From positions 10,378,001 to 10,442,000 of the forward strand of contig NZ_JAPNKC010000001.1 of NCBI RefSeq assembly GCF_026626705.1: a stretch of DNA of 64,000 nucleotides, in the 5' to 3' direction. Made by a program: the position numbers and the translations under genes. A model generated the notes under the pieces. That model did not search any database and was not told where the DNA came from. It saw nothing but the letters and a program-made list of their open reading frames with translations. Positions 1-9,301 of this stretch are shown here, piece after piece. Position 1 is the first letter of the stretch, and every line of letters starts with the position of its first letter. Source of the DNA: Pyxidicoccus sp. MSG2. Its GTDB lineage: Bacteria; Myxococcota; Myxococcia; Myxococcales; Myxococcaceae.

Positions 1-308
1 CAGCCGAGGAGCCGGTGCTGCTTCACGGCCGTCTTCGCCCACGGCGTGAGGAGGTAATAGAGGTCCAGCGGCAGGGGCCTGCGGGTGCGGCGGCCCTGCG
101 AGTCCACGCGGCCGGGGAGGTTGCGGCGCACGGTGCTGGGCATGACGCGGTAGAGGAAGAGGGAGACGCCCTCGTCCATGGGGGCCTTGAAGTCAGACGC
201 CTGGTAGAGGCGGAACTTGGCGCCCTCGAACTCCGGCTTGGGGCAGGACTGCTCCAGCAGGGCAAGCACCCCCTGTCCCACCGCCGAAATCGCCGCGTAC
301 GTCGCCAA
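1..308 (-). CDS. DUF4255/Pvc16-like protein, N-terminal part only
   Basis: About 102 codons of a minus-strand gene that leaves the window at its left edge. The translation contains VSLFLYRVMPS, then NLPGR, then a run of LPLDLYYLLTPWA. This is the pattern of the DUF4255 (Pvc16 N-terminal) family, found in contractile phage-tail-like injection systems, where Pvc16 is associated with the sheath/tube terminus. I chose a TTG start at 308 because GGGGGAG lies six bases before it and because residues ATYAAISAVGQGVLALLEQS form the helix that usually opens this family. No other injection-system gene is visible, so the association must be tested beyond the edge. Family call fairly sure, start uncertain. 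Confidence 0.7.
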   Translation of the reverse strand, partial: MATYAAISAVGQGVLALLEQSCPKPEFEGAKFRLYQASDFKAPMDEGVSLFLYRVMPSTVRRNLPGRVDSQGRRTRRPLPLDLYYLLTPWAKTAVKQHRLLG

Positions 309-868
309 CAGCCGCTCCCCCGGGCCAGGCCGAGCCCCCTGTCCGCCCACACCCCCGTGGTGCGGCGAAATCGTCGGAGGGCGGACAGCAACGCGCGTGC
401 CCGCGCGCTTGGGCGTGCGGATCGGAGTGATCCCGCACACTTGAAGAGAGCGGCCGGGAGCGCGCGGCGGGGGGAGTGGGAGGGAAACGTCCACCCTCGC
501 GAGCAACCCCAGGAGATCACAGCGGAAGAAGGGTGGACGAAAACCTCCACCCCATCGAGAGAACAGCCGAGGGGCAGGAACGCTGGAAACTTCCAGCGAA
601 CAAGCCTTGCTGGCTGGGGTGAATCCCGTTCTGGTAGTGACGGCGCTGCAAAGACAGACAGCGGCGCGTCTGTCTTTGGATTCGGGTCCGCGCTACGGGC
701 GCCTGAGCAGGCGTTCTCTCCATCCCGCCGTCCCGCCCAGGCCACCCACCGAGCGCCCGCTCCCGCCTCCGTTGAACCCCTGCGCCACGAGCGCCCGCCA
801 AGCCTCCTCGGGTCCCCGAGCGCGCGCCCGGTGCCCAGATTCCCAGGGGGTCCGCCCTCGGGGGAGAG
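309..868. other. Divergent intergenic region, no gene
   Basis: A 560-base stretch between two divergently transcribed genes. I see no convincing coding pattern on either strand. The only clear structure is an inverted repeat with 11-base perfect arms (CAAAGACAGAC at 649-659 and its complement at 668-678) around an 8-base loop. There is no T-run after it, so it looks more like an operator or leader hairpin than an intrinsic terminator. Confidence 0.5.
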
Positions 869-3800
869 ATGCTGGAGCTTCCGGGCTACCAGGAGGTCCA
901 ATCGGTCTACAGCGGGCCCCGTTACGAGGTCTTCCGCGTGCGGACGGACAAGGGTGCGTCCCATGTCGTGAAGACCGTGCGTCCCGGTCCCCTCGCGGAC
1001 AGCAGCGCCGACATGCTTCGCCATGAGCACGCGATGCTCGTGGAGCTGCGCGACGTCCCGGGCGTCTCGCGGACCCTCGGGCTCGTGGACCTGGCGGGGC
1101 TCCCGGCGCTCGTCCTCGAGGACGCGGGGCCGTACTCCCTCCAGGAATGGCTGCGCCGGGGCCCGCCGCCCGTGGAGGCCTTCCTGGAGCTGGCCATCGG
1201 GCTCTCGGATGTGCTGGGCGCGCTGCACCGCAAGCACGTCATCCACCGCGACCTCAACCCCGCCAACCTCGTCGTGGCACCGGACGCTCGGCGCCTCGTC
1301 CTCATCGACTTCGACCTGTCCACGCGCGTCCCGGGCCTCGTCCAGGCGATGGGCATTCCCGGGGGCTTCGAGGGGACGCTCCAGTACATCGCCCCCGAGC
1401 AGACCGGACGGATGAACCGCCTGGTGGACCACCGCGCCGACCTCTACGCCATGGGGGCGACGTTCTACGAGATGCTCACCGGCGAGGCGCCCTTCCTCTC
1501 GGCGGACCCCGCGGAGCTCGTCCACGCGCTCCTCGCGAAGCCGCCCGTGCCTCCCTCCGAAAGGGACCCCCAGCTCCCGGCAGTGCTCTCGGAGATGGTG
1601 ATGAAGCTGCTCGCGAAGGTGCCCGAAGAGCGCTACCAGAGCGCCCGGGCGCTGGCGGCGGACCTCCGCGAGGCCGAGCGGCGATGGCACGAGTCGGGCA
1701 GCATCGCCCCCTTCGAGCTGGGGCGACACGACCGGGCGCGGGAGCTCGTGATTCCCGACACACTCTTCGGGCGGGAGCGCGAGCTGGCGGCCCTGGACGC
1801 CGCGCTGGCCCGCGTCCGCGAGGGAGCAGGCGCGTGCGTGCTGGTGAAGGGGCTCGCGGGAAGCGGCAAGTCCTCGCTCGCGCGGGCGGTCCACGGACGG
1901 GTGTCGGGGTGGGGGAGGTTCCTCTGCGGCGGCTGCGCTCCGCTCCGGGGCCACGTGCCCTTTGCGCCCTGGGTGGAGGCCTTCCGGTGCCTCGTTGGGG
2001 GGCTCCAGGAGGAAGCGCCAGAGGCCGTGGCCGCATTGCGCAGCCGCGTCCAGGAGGCGCTCGGCACGCGGGGGCGCGTCCTCACCTCGCTGCTCCCCGG
2101 CCTGGAGGCACTCATCGGCGAGCAGCCCCCGGTCGTGGTGCTCGGGCCGAAGGAGGCGGAGAGCCGCTTCCACCTCGCCTTCCAGTCCTTCCTCCACGCC
2201 CTCGCCACGCGAGAGCACCCGCTCGTGCTGTGGCTGGATGACCTCCAGTGGGCGGACGCGGCCTCGCTCGCCCTGCTCGAGCGCGTCGTGCTGGACCCGG
2301 ACCTGCACCACCTGCTGCTGCTGGGCGCGTACCGCCCCGAGGAGGCGGGCCCCACCCATCCCCTCGCGCGCACGCTGGAGTCCCTCCGAGGGGCGGGCGT
2401 GGACTTCCAGTCACTGGAACTGGCGCCGCTGGACCTGACCGCGTTGGAGTCACTCTGCGGCGACACGCTCCGCTGCGGCCCCGAGCGCGCGAGCCCCCTG
2501 GCGAGGTGCGTGCTGGAGAAGACCGCGGGCAACCCCTTCTTCGTCCATTCCTTCCTCAGGCACCTGCACCGCACGGGGCTGCTGACCTTCGACGTGGAGC
2601 GGGGCACGTGGGAGTGGGACCTGGACCGCATCGAGAAGGCGGAAGTCACGGAGAACGTGATCGAGCTGATGCTGGCAACCATCCACCACCTCCCGGAGCG
2701 CACCCAGCGCCTCCTGAAGGTGGCGGCCTGCATGCGGGGCCCGGTGGACCTGTGGCTGCTTGCCGCGGTGGTGGGCGCGCCCGTCGAGGACACGGCCGCG
2801 GACCTCTGGAGCGCCATCCGCGAGGGCCTCCTCGTCCCGGTGGGGGACGTCCCCCGCTTCCACCCCACGCATGAAGACACTTCCGTCCCGGTGGCGGCCC
2901 GGCACGCGAACTACCGCTTCGTGCATGGCCGCGTGCAGCAGGCCGCATACTCGCTGCTGGCGGAGGACGAGCGCAGGCGGCTGCACCGGGACCTCGGACT
3001 GCAGCTCTGGGCGGAAGCCTCCGAGTCCGAAGTGGAGCAGCGGTTGTTCGAGGTGGTGGACCACCTCAACCAGGGCGCGGAGCGCGGGGCTTCCGAGGCG
3101 GAGCGGCACTGGCTCGCCGACCTCAACCTGCGCGCGGGCCGCAAGTCCCGGGATGCGTCGGCCTTCGACGCCGCGCTCGCCTGGTTCCTGCGCGCGCTGG
3201 AGCTGCTGACGCCGGAGGCGTGGCACTCCCATCGCGAGCGGATGTTCCGCCTGCACCGGGACGCGGCGGAGTGCGCGCAGCTCACGGGGGACGGCCCCCT
3301 GGCCGAGTCCCTCCTCGAGGCGGCGATGGCGCACGCGGCGACCCCCGTGGAGAAGGCGGACCTCTTCGGGCTGCGGATGAGCGCGTGCACCCTGCGGCGC
3401 GCGCACAGGGAGGCCCTCCACTGGGGAAGGCAGGGCCTGCGGCTGCTCGGCCTGGAGCTGCCGGAGGGTGACGCCACGGAGGCCTTCCAGGCGGAGTTCG
3501 CGAAGGTGGCGGAGTACCGGCGGGGCCGCTCGGACGGAGAGCTGCTCGCGGCGCCGCCCATGACGGACCCGGCGCTGCTGGCGTGCATGCAGTTGTTGAT
3601 GAACGCGGGGGTGGCGGCGTGGTTCTCCGACCCGCCGCTGTTCTCCTTCATCTACACGCGCATGCTCAACCTCACGCTTGAGCACGGCAACTCGGTGTAC
3701 TCGGCCTATGCCTACGTGTGCTTCGGCATCATCTTCGGAGAGGTGCGGGGCGACTTCGCGTCGGGCCACCCGTTCAGCCGTCTGGGCGTGGAGCTGAGCC

Positions 3801-6586
3801 GGCGCACGGCGAATCCTCGCGAGGAGTGCCGGGTCCTGTCCGCGTTCCTGTTCTACGTGCACCACTGGCGCGAGCCACTGCGCTCCGCCCTGCCGCTGTT
3901 GCGCCGGGGCGTCACCGCCGGACTGGAGAGCGGGGAGCCGCAGTTCGTCGCCTACCTGCTGGCGAGCACGGCCTTCACGCGGCTGCGCATGGGCACGGAG
4001 CTGGGCCGCGTGCGAGCGGAGGTGGAGTCCGGCCTGGCCTTCGACCGGAAGAGCGGGCAGCACGCCATGGCCGACGTGCACCTCGCGGTGCGCCAGGCGG
4101 TGCGGTGCCTCCAGGGGCGGACGCGCGAGCGCGCGGGCTTCGACGACGACGGCTTCGACGCGCGGGCCTTCGAGGACTCCGCGCGGAGAGACCCCACCAT
4201 CCTCTGCCAGTACGAGGTCCTGCGCCTCCAGACGTCGTACCTGCTGGGAGACCTGGTGGGGGCGCGGAAGTGGGCGCGGGCGGCGGAGGCGCACCTGCCC
4301 TTCGTGCGCTGGCTCTTCACCGCCACCGAGCACGCCTTCTACGCGGCGCTGACGCTGGCGGCGAGCGAGGAGGACGCCCCCGCCGGGGAGCGCGAGTCGC
4401 TCGTGGCGCGGCTGGAGCAGGACCACCGGCGGCTCGGCGCGTGGGCGGAGTCCAGCCCGGGCAACTTCCGCCATCGCCACCTTCTGGTGTCCGCGGAGCT
4501 GGCGCGGGTGAAGGTGCGCCACAACGAGGCGATGACGCTCTACGACGAGGCCATCGACCTGGCGCGTGAAGAAGGCTTCCCACAGGACGAGGCGCTCGCC
4601 AACGCGCTGGCCGGCCGGCTCTACCACGCGCTGGGCCGCCGCAAGGTGGCCACGCTCTACCTGCGGGCCGCGCGGGAGGGCTTCGCCCGCTGGGGCGCGA
4701 AGGACGTGGTGGCCATGCTCCAGGAGGAGTTCCCGGACGTCCAGGCTCCGGAGATGGGCTCCTGGGATCGGCCGGTGACGCCGCCGGGCGAGGAGCCTCG
4801 CGGGGCGGCGCTGGATTTGCTGAGCATCCTGAAGGCGGCGCAGACGCTGTCGGGAGAGATGGCGCTGGAGCGGCTCCTGGAGAAGCTGATGGCGGTGTGC
4901 CTGGAGGCGGCGGGCGCGCAGCGGGGCGCGCTGGTGCTGGAGTCCCAGGGGGCGCTGGTGCTGCACGCGGTGGGGACGGTGTCGGAGCCGGTGGACCTGG
5001 TCCGCCAGCCGCTCGCGGAGGCGCGGCAGGTGCCGGACTCGCTCATCGGCCACGCGTACCGCACGGGGGACCTGGTCGTCCTCGGCGACGCCGCGCACCA
5101 GGGGCGCTTCGTGTCGGATGCCTACGTGGCGCGCGAGCGGGTGAAGTCGGCGCTGGCGGTGCCCATCCGCCGGCACGCGAGGACGGTGGGGGTGCTGTAC
5201 CTGGAGAACAACCTGGCCACGCAGGCCTTCAAGCCGGACCGCGTGCAGGTGCTCCAGTTGCTGTCCTCGCAGATGGCCATCTCCCTGGAGAACAGCCTGC
5301 TCTTCGAGGAGCGGAAGCAGGCGGAGGAGTCGGTCCGCTTCCTGGCGGAGTGCAGCATGGTGCTCGCCGAATCGCTGGACTTCGAGGCGACGCTGATGCG
5401 TGTGGCCCGCCTGGCGTCGCCCGTCCTGGGGGACGGCTGTACCATCGACGTGGTGGACGAGGACGGCGGCTTGCGCCGCGTCGTCACGATGCACGCGGAC
5501 CCGGCGCTGGAGGCGGTCGCCCGGGAACTGCATCGGGACTACCCGCCCGACTGGAATTCACCTCATCCGTCCACGTGGGCGATGAAGACGAAGCAGCCGC
5601 TGCTGCTCCCGGAGGTGTCCGAAAGCATCCTGACGTCGATGTGCCGGGACGCGCGGCACGCCAGCCTCATCCGCTCCCTCCGCGCCCGGACGTTGATGGC
5701 GGTGCCGCTCCTCGCCCGGGGACGGACGTTGGGGGCCATCACCTTCATCTGCGCCAGTCCGGGGCGGCGCTACAACGCCTCGGACCTGGCGCTGGCGCAG
5801 GACCTGGCGCGCCGGGCCGCCATCTCCCTGGACAACGCGCGGCTGTATCGCGAGTCCCAGCAGGCCATCCACCTGCGCGACGAGTTCCTCTCCATCGCCG
5901 CCCACGAGCTGTACACGCCCATCACCGCGCTCCAGCTCTCCGTGCAGGGGCTGTCGCGGGGCGGGGCGGCGGCGTCACCGGAGACGGTGCTGCGCACCGC
6001 CAGGACGACGCAGGCGCAGACGCGCCGGCTGGCCCACCTCGTCGACGAGCTGCTGGACGTGTCGCGCATCCAGACGGGCCGCCTCCACCTGCACCTGGAG
6101 TCGGTGGACCTCGTCGCCGTCGTGCGGGACGTGGTGGAGGGAATGAAAGACGCCTTCACGCGGGCCCAGAGTCCGCTGAGCCTCCATCTGGACAGCACGT
6201 GCGCGGGAAGGTGGGACCGCGTCCGGCTGGAGCAGGTGGTGACGAACCTCCTGTCCAATGCGCTCAAGTTCGGCGCCGGGCGGCCCATCGAGGTTCGGCT
6301 GGAGGAGGAGGACGGCCGCGCCTGGCTGGAGGTGGTGGACCAGGGCATCGGCATTCCTCCGGCGCGGCTGCCCTTCATCTTCGGGCGCTTCGAGCGGGCC
6401 GTCTCGTCGCGGGAGTACGGGGGCCTGGGCCTGGGCCTCTTCATCGTGAGGGAGATTGTCTCCGCGCTGGGTGGCCGGGTGTCGGTGGAGAGCACGCAGG
6501 GCCAGGGCTCCCGCTTCACCGTGGAGCTGCCCAGGACGGGGCCGCCCGACGCGCGCGAGGCCCCGGAGCCGGTGGCCCAGGCCTGA
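869..6586 (+). CDS. Trifunctional Ser/Thr kinase / AAA-type ATPase / sensor histidine kinase
   Basis: A 1905-residue signalling fusion. Residues 1-280 are a Hanks-type kinase: HRDLNPANLV is the catalytic loop, the metal-binding motif reads DFD instead of DFG, and an APE-like APEQ follows. From about 300 there is an AAA_16/STAND ATPase with Walker A GLAGSGKSS near 329 and a Walker B-like LWLDDLQWAD. A long helical, TPR-like region follows to about 1300. Two GAF-like sensor domains then lead to a HisKA domain (HELYTP near 1677, the phospho-acceptor His) and an HATPase domain with the N-box NLLSNALKFG and a GLGLGLF G-box. The order matches the known kinase-AAA-GAF-HK proteins of cyanobacteria and myxobacteria. 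No receiver domain is present, so output must go through a separate partner. GGGGAG lies just before the ATG. Confidence 0.93.
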   Translation: MLELPGYQEVQSVYSGPRYEVFRVRTDKGASHVVKTVRPGPLADSSADMLRHEHAMLVELRDVPGVSRTLGLVDLAGLPALVLEDAGPYSLQEWLRRGPPPVEAFLELAIGLSDVLGALHRKHVIHRDLNPANLVVAPDARRLVLIDFDLSTRVPGLVQAMGIPGGFEGTLQYIAPEQTGRMNRLVDHRADLYAMGATFYEMLTGEAPFLSADPAELVHALLAKPPVPPSERDPQLPAVLSEMVMKLLAKVPEERYQSARALAADLREAERRWHESGSIAPFELGRHDRARELVIPDTLFGRERELAALDAALARVREGAGACVLVKGLAGSGKSSLARAVHGRVSGWGRFLCGGCAPLRGHVPFAPWVEAFRCLVGGLQEEAPEAVAALRSRVQEALGTRGRVLTSLLPGLEALIGEQPPVVVLGPKEAESRFHLAFQSFLHALATREHPLVLWLDDLQWADAASLALLERVVLDPDLHHLLLLGAYRPEEAGPTHPLARTLESLRGAGVDFQSLELAPLDLTALESLCGDTLRCGPERASPLARCVLEKTAGNPFFVHSFLRHLHRTGLLTFDVERGTWEWDLDRIEKAEVTENVIELMLATIHHLPERTQRLLKVAACMRGPVDLWLLAAVVGAPVEDTAADLWSAIREGLLVPVGDVPRFHPTHEDTSVPVAARHANYRFVHGRVQQAAYSLLAEDERRRLHRDLGLQLWAEASESEVEQRLFEVVDHLNQGAERGASEAERHWLADLNLRAGRKSRDASAFDAALAWFLRALELLTPEAWHSHRERMFRLHRDAAECAQLTGDGPLAESLLEAAMAHAATPVEKADLFGLRMSACTLRRAHREALHWGRQGLRLLGLELPEGDATEAFQAEFAKVAEYRRGRSDGELLAAPPMTDPALLACMQLLMNAGVAAWFSDPPLFSFIYTRMLNLTLEHGNSVYSAYAYVCFGIIFGEVRGDFASGHPFSRLGVELSRRTANPREECRVLSAFLFYVHHWREPLRSALPLLRRGVTAGLESGEPQFVAYLLASTAFTRLRMGTELGRVRAEVESGLAFDRKSGQHAMADVHLAVRQAVRCLQGRTRERAGFDDDGFDARAFEDSARRDPTILCQYEVLRLQTSYLLGDLVGARKWARAAEAHLPFVRWLFTATEHAFYAALTLAASEEDAPAGERESLVARLEQDHRRLGAWAESSPGNFRHRHLLVSAELARVKVRHNEAMTLYDEAIDLAREEGFPQDEALANALAGRLYHALGRRKVATLYLRAAREGFARWGAKDVVAMLQEEFPDVQAPEMGSWDRPVTPPGEEPRGAALDLLSILKAAQTLSGEMALERLLEKLMAVCLEAAGAQRGALVLESQGALVLHAVGTVSEPVDLVRQPLAEARQVPDSLIGHAYRTGDLVVLGDAAHQGRFVSDAYVARERVKSALAVPIRRHARTVGVLYLENNLATQAFKPDRVQVLQLLSSQMAISLENSLLFEERKQAEESVRFLAECSMVLAESLDFEATLMRVARLASPVLGDGCTIDVVDEDGGLRRVVTMHADPALEAVARELHRDYPPDWNSPHPSTWAMKTKQPLLLPEVSESILTSMCRDARHASLIRSLRARTLMAVPLLARGRTLGAITFICASPGRRYNASDLALAQDLARRAAISLDNARLYRESQQAIHLRDEFLSIAAHELYTPITALQLSVQGLSRGGAAASPETVLRTARTTQAQTRRLAHLVDELLDVSRIQTGRLHLHLESVDLVAVVRDVVEGMKDAFTRAQSPLSLHLDSTCAGRWDRVRLEQVVTNLLSNALKFGAGRPIEVRLEEEDGRAWLEVVDQGIGIPPARLPFIFGRFERAVSSREYGGLGLGLFIVREIVSALGGRVSVESTQGQGSRFTVELPRTGPPDAREAPEPVAQA

Positions 6587-6599
6587 AGCCCGGCCGCTG

Positions 6600-6731
6600 C
6601 TAGCGCGAGCGCGCGGCAGAGGGCATCATCTCCAAGAGCATCGGCAGGTGTTCCTCCTCCAGTCGCCTCCCCGGCCGGGTGCACAGCAGGAAGAGCGCGC
6701 AGTTCTCCACCTCGCGCACGTTGCCCGGCCG
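6600..6731 (-). pseudogene. Fragment of a sigma-54 activator gene
   Basis: Read on the minus strand this encodes PGNVREVENCALFLLCTRPG, then GRRLEEEHLPMLLEMMPSAARSR and a TAG stop at 6600-6602. It closely matches the intact sigma-54 activator at 17187-18158 (PGNVREVENCARFLLCTRPG, then MPSA), but with substitutions. The fragment jumps straight from MPSA to the final ARSR-stop, omitting the whole C-terminal HTH region of the intact gene. The 5' two-thirds are missing and are replaced by the methyltransferase gene, whose stop codon at 6744-6746 lies in the same frame just upstream. It is therefore a diverged, internally deleted paralog remnant at the left boundary of the defence island. Confidence 0.75.
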
Positions 6732-6743
6732 AAGCGTTTCTGC

Positions 6744-8264
6744 CTACGCCACCCTGTTCCGGACCTGCGTCTTCCCGGGCGCATCGAAGAGATTCGGTAG
6801 GGCCTTGGGGGTTATTCCGAGGCTACGGAGCAGTTCGTCAGCGATGTACCAAGCCAGGAGTGGAGGCACGCTGTTTCCGATCTGGCGGAAGGCTGGATTC
6901 ATCGTGCCGGCGAAGCGGAATCCATCGGGGAACGACTGGAGGCGCGCGGCTTCCCGCACCGAGATCACCCGCTGCTGAGCCGAGTCGTAGTGGATGTGGC
7001 TGTATGTGTCTTTGCCGAGATGGGCCATCAGAGTTCGCGCGGGCTCATTGGCAGCCAACTTGCGCCATTTGTTGGGGAACTTTCCCGGATCGTACGGAGG
7101 AACGTAGTCAGCCTTGAGGCTCAAGTAGTCGGCTGCGCCCTCCAGCAGGGTGGTGCCAGCCCTCCGGCGTTTCCCCAGCTCCTTCTGGAACAGATCCATG
7201 GCTCGCGCATGGGCCTTCGGGTAGTCCTCACCCGGCTCCATGGCCTTGAAGAGCCGATAGTCCCGCTGGGTCAGGCAGCGGGTCACGTGATCCCTGAGGC
7301 GCCCATCGGACTTGAATTCAGGCCATTCCCTCATGAACCGTGCGTAGGCGCTGTGTGGGAGCTTCGTATGCGGAACTTGTCCATCCAGGTAACGTGCGCC
7401 GCGCCGATCCCGATTGTGCAGGTGATCCGTCAGTTCGGGCAGATCTGCCAGTGCTTCGTAGGCCGTCACGGCAGGGGGCGCGTCGACGTCGGCCACAGGG
7501 GGCGGCACGTACCAGGACCCCTTGCCCGAGGTCTTTGCCAGGACGTTCTTCAGGGCCACCATCCGGCTGCTGGAGTACCCCCGCGGGAAATCAACCTTCC
7601 GTGTCGGCACGGGGAAGCTGGGGTCGCCGCCGGTCTCCTTATGGACGGCGACGAGGAAGAACCTTTCGCGCATTTGCGGAACGCCGTAACTCGCGGCGTT
7701 CAGGAGGGTATAGGCACAGCGGTAGCCCATGGCCGCAAGCGACTCGCAGATTTCATCCCCCAGATTGTGCCCGCCCCAGTTGAGGATGTCGGGGACGTTC
7801 TCCATGACGAGAGCCAGCGGCTTGAGCGCTCGGACATACTGGAGGTAGGGCACATAGAGCGTGGCCCGGGGGTCCTGCTTGAAGGCTTCGGGATGTTGGA
7901 ACACCTCGCGGAGCTTCGCCCTGCCAACCCGCGTGAAGGCCGGACACGGCGGACCGCCGACGATCAGATCGACACCCTTGTCGGGGGAGTGCTTCTGCAA
8001 GAACTCAAGAAGTTCTTTGGGCTTGTGCCGCAGGATGTCCTTGGCCATGGCGTGCCGGGCGTCCGGCGAGGCGCCACCTGACGAATGAAAGTTCAGCGCG
8101 TGCGACTCGGCTGCATGGCCGTCGACTTCCACCCCACCGACGCTGACACATCCCGCGCTGACGAAGCCGAGTGTGAGCCCACCACACCCGGAGAACAGGT
8201 CCAGCAGTCGAGGTGGCTCCCCCTTGCCTATCCTCGCGAGTTTCGCCTCGATGCCTGGAACCAT
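6744..8264 (-). CDS. DNA (cytosine-5-)-methyltransferase
   Basis: A 506-residue C5 methyltransferase of the Dcm/M.HaeIII type that methylates a short DNA target using S-adenosylmethionine. Visible motifs in order are I (DLFSGCGG, 22-29), IV (GGPPCPAF, catalytic Cys about 107), VI (ENVP, about 155), VIII (QMRER, about 197) and X (IGNSVPP near the C-terminus). The frame stays open far upstream, but that part is antisense-like and overlaps vsr, so I start at the ATG at 8264, shortly before motif I. It lies 68 bases downstream of vsr on the same strand, the usual 5mC MTase/Vsr pairing. In this context it is probably the modification arm of the island to its right. The target sequence cannot be read from the protein. 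Confidence 0.93.
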   Translation of the reverse strand: MVPGIEAKLARIGKGEPPRLLDLFSGCGGLTLGFVSAGCVSVGGVEVDGHAAESHALNFHSSGGASPDARHAMAKDILRHKPKELLEFLQKHSPDKGVDLIVGGPPCPAFTRVGRAKLREVFQHPEAFKQDPRATLYVPYLQYVRALKPLALVMENVPDILNWGGHNLGDEICESLAAMGYRCAYTLLNAASYGVPQMRERFFLVAVHKETGGDPSFPVPTRKVDFPRGYSSSRMVALKNVLAKTSGKGSWYVPPPVADVDAPPAVTAYEALADLPELTDHLHNRDRRGARYLDGQVPHTKLPHSAYARFMREWPEFKSDGRLRDHVTRCLTQRDYRLFKAMEPGEDYPKAHARAMDLFQKELGKRRRAGTTLLEGAADYLSLKADYVPPYDPGKFPNKWRKLAANEPARTLMAHLGKDTYSHIHYDSAQQRVISVREAARLQSFPDGFRFAGTMNPAFRQIGNSVPPLLAWYIADELLRSLGITPKALPNLFDAPGKTQVRNRVA

Positions 8265-8332
8265 GCCATCCGGGCTTATACCGCAGGGCCTCCGTGCGTC
8301 ACGTTTCCCGGCGTGCTGTTCCAGCCTGGAAA

Positions 8333-8881
8333 TCACGGGCGCTTCCACTTCTTCGTGCTTCGACGCACGACCGTAGAGTGCTTCGCATCCGCGTTTCGGA
8401 GGTCTTCCATCCAGCGTTCCTCCATGTCCCCCTCGCCCGCCAGCGGGGTGACCTGGACGACCCGCCACGACGAGAGCGCTGACCAAGCCTCGTCCCGGAG
8501 TGCATGGCGGACATACTCCACGAGAACCTGAAGGGACTCGAAGACTTGGTGTTCCCAGAAGCGGCAGACTCGCCAGCCCTCTTCTTCGAGCAGAAGCGTC
8601 TGTCGGCGATCTCGCCTCACGTTCTCCTGCAACTTGGACGACCAGAACTCGTCGCGCGTTCGGGGGCGCACATAGTGCTCGGGGCACCCATGCCAGAAGC
8701 AGCCATCGATGAAGACGGCGACCTTCAGTTTGGGGAACACCACATCGGGCCTTCCATGGGGAGTCCGGGCATGTAGTCGGAAGCGCAGTCCAGCGCGCCA
8801 GAGCGCTGAGCGAAGCAGCCGCTCCGGGGAGGTGTCACGACCGCGGATCCGCGACATCTGTTCGGAACGAGAGAGGGCCAT
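8333..8881 (-). CDS. vsr: Very short patch repair (Vsr) endonuclease
   Basis: A 182-residue Vsr-family mismatch endonuclease. These enzymes nick beside T:G mismatches that arise when 5-methylcytosine deaminates, so they accompany cytosine-5 methyltransferases. The signature is clear: an N-terminal SRIRGRDTSPE helix, RPDVVF, IDGCFWHGC at about 58-66 with His64 and His69, then an RDRR...LEEEGWRVCRFWEH block. The C-terminal 40 residues extend beyond the usual Vsr core and look unconserved. The ATG at 8881 has only a weak GGA upstream. It is the first gene of a vsr-MTase unit transcribed away from the ATPase operon. Confidence 0.92.
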   Translation of the reverse strand: MALSRSEQMSRIRGRDTSPERLLRSALWRAGLRFRLHARTPHGRPDVVFPKLKVAVFIDGCFWHGCPEHYVRPRTRDEFWSSKLQENVRRDRRQTLLLEEEGWRVCRFWEHQVFESLQVLVEYVRHALRDEAWSALSSWRVVQVTPLAGEGDMEERWMEDLRNADAKHSTVVRRSTKKWKRP

Positions 8882-9301
8882 ATGTGAATCCTACCCATGG
8901 GATTGCATCAACCCTTGTAACACTGCTGGGTAGGGCAGCGCCAGGCGCATCGATGTCCCGGCATCCGATGATTGTTTCGCGCGTGCCTGGGCAGGTGGCC
9001 TGTTGGCTGTAGCGCTGCAGGCTCGCAGGTAGCGAGGCATTTCGTTCCCGTGGATGTCGCCCTCGACCCATCGATCATGTCGCCCTCGACCCATCTATCT
9101 GGAGGCTTCAGCAGATTGGCGCCGCACGAGAGGGACTTGTGAGCCCTCGCCTGATTGGCTGCCCACCTCATCGCTGAGCGGCTTCTTGGCAACAGGGGAA
9201 ACCAGGTAAGATGGAATAGACTCGCCGTTGGGGGAGCTGCTTGTCCTACTCGGGGAGTGGGTGCTGTCTCCTTTGTGTGATCCGGGGAAGGCGAGGAAGC
9301 G
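8882..9301. promoter_or_regulatory. Divergent control region of the defence island
   Basis: A 420-base non-coding region between vsr (leftward) and the ATPase operon (rightward), which should hold both promoters. At 9054-9076 and 9077-9099 there are two directly adjoining 23-base units differing at one position; each begins ATGTCGCCCTCGACCCATC. Two in-phase copies about two helical turns apart are what a dimeric regulator site would look like. No controller (C) protein gene is visible nearby. Confidence 0.5.

Noticed and set aside
2450..5533. A 1027-codon antisense open frame inside the giant kinase gene
   Set aside because: Same composition artefact; no recognisable motif and the plus strand codes for a well-supported protein.
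8265..8687. N-terminal extension of the cytosine methyltransferase
   Set aside because: It overlaps vsr in another frame, has Arg/Gly-rich shadow composition and lies before motif I, where the family normally starts.
9054..9099. CRISPR-like repeat
   Set aside because: Only two directly adjoining units with no spacer and no cas genes; interpreted as a tandem regulatory site.
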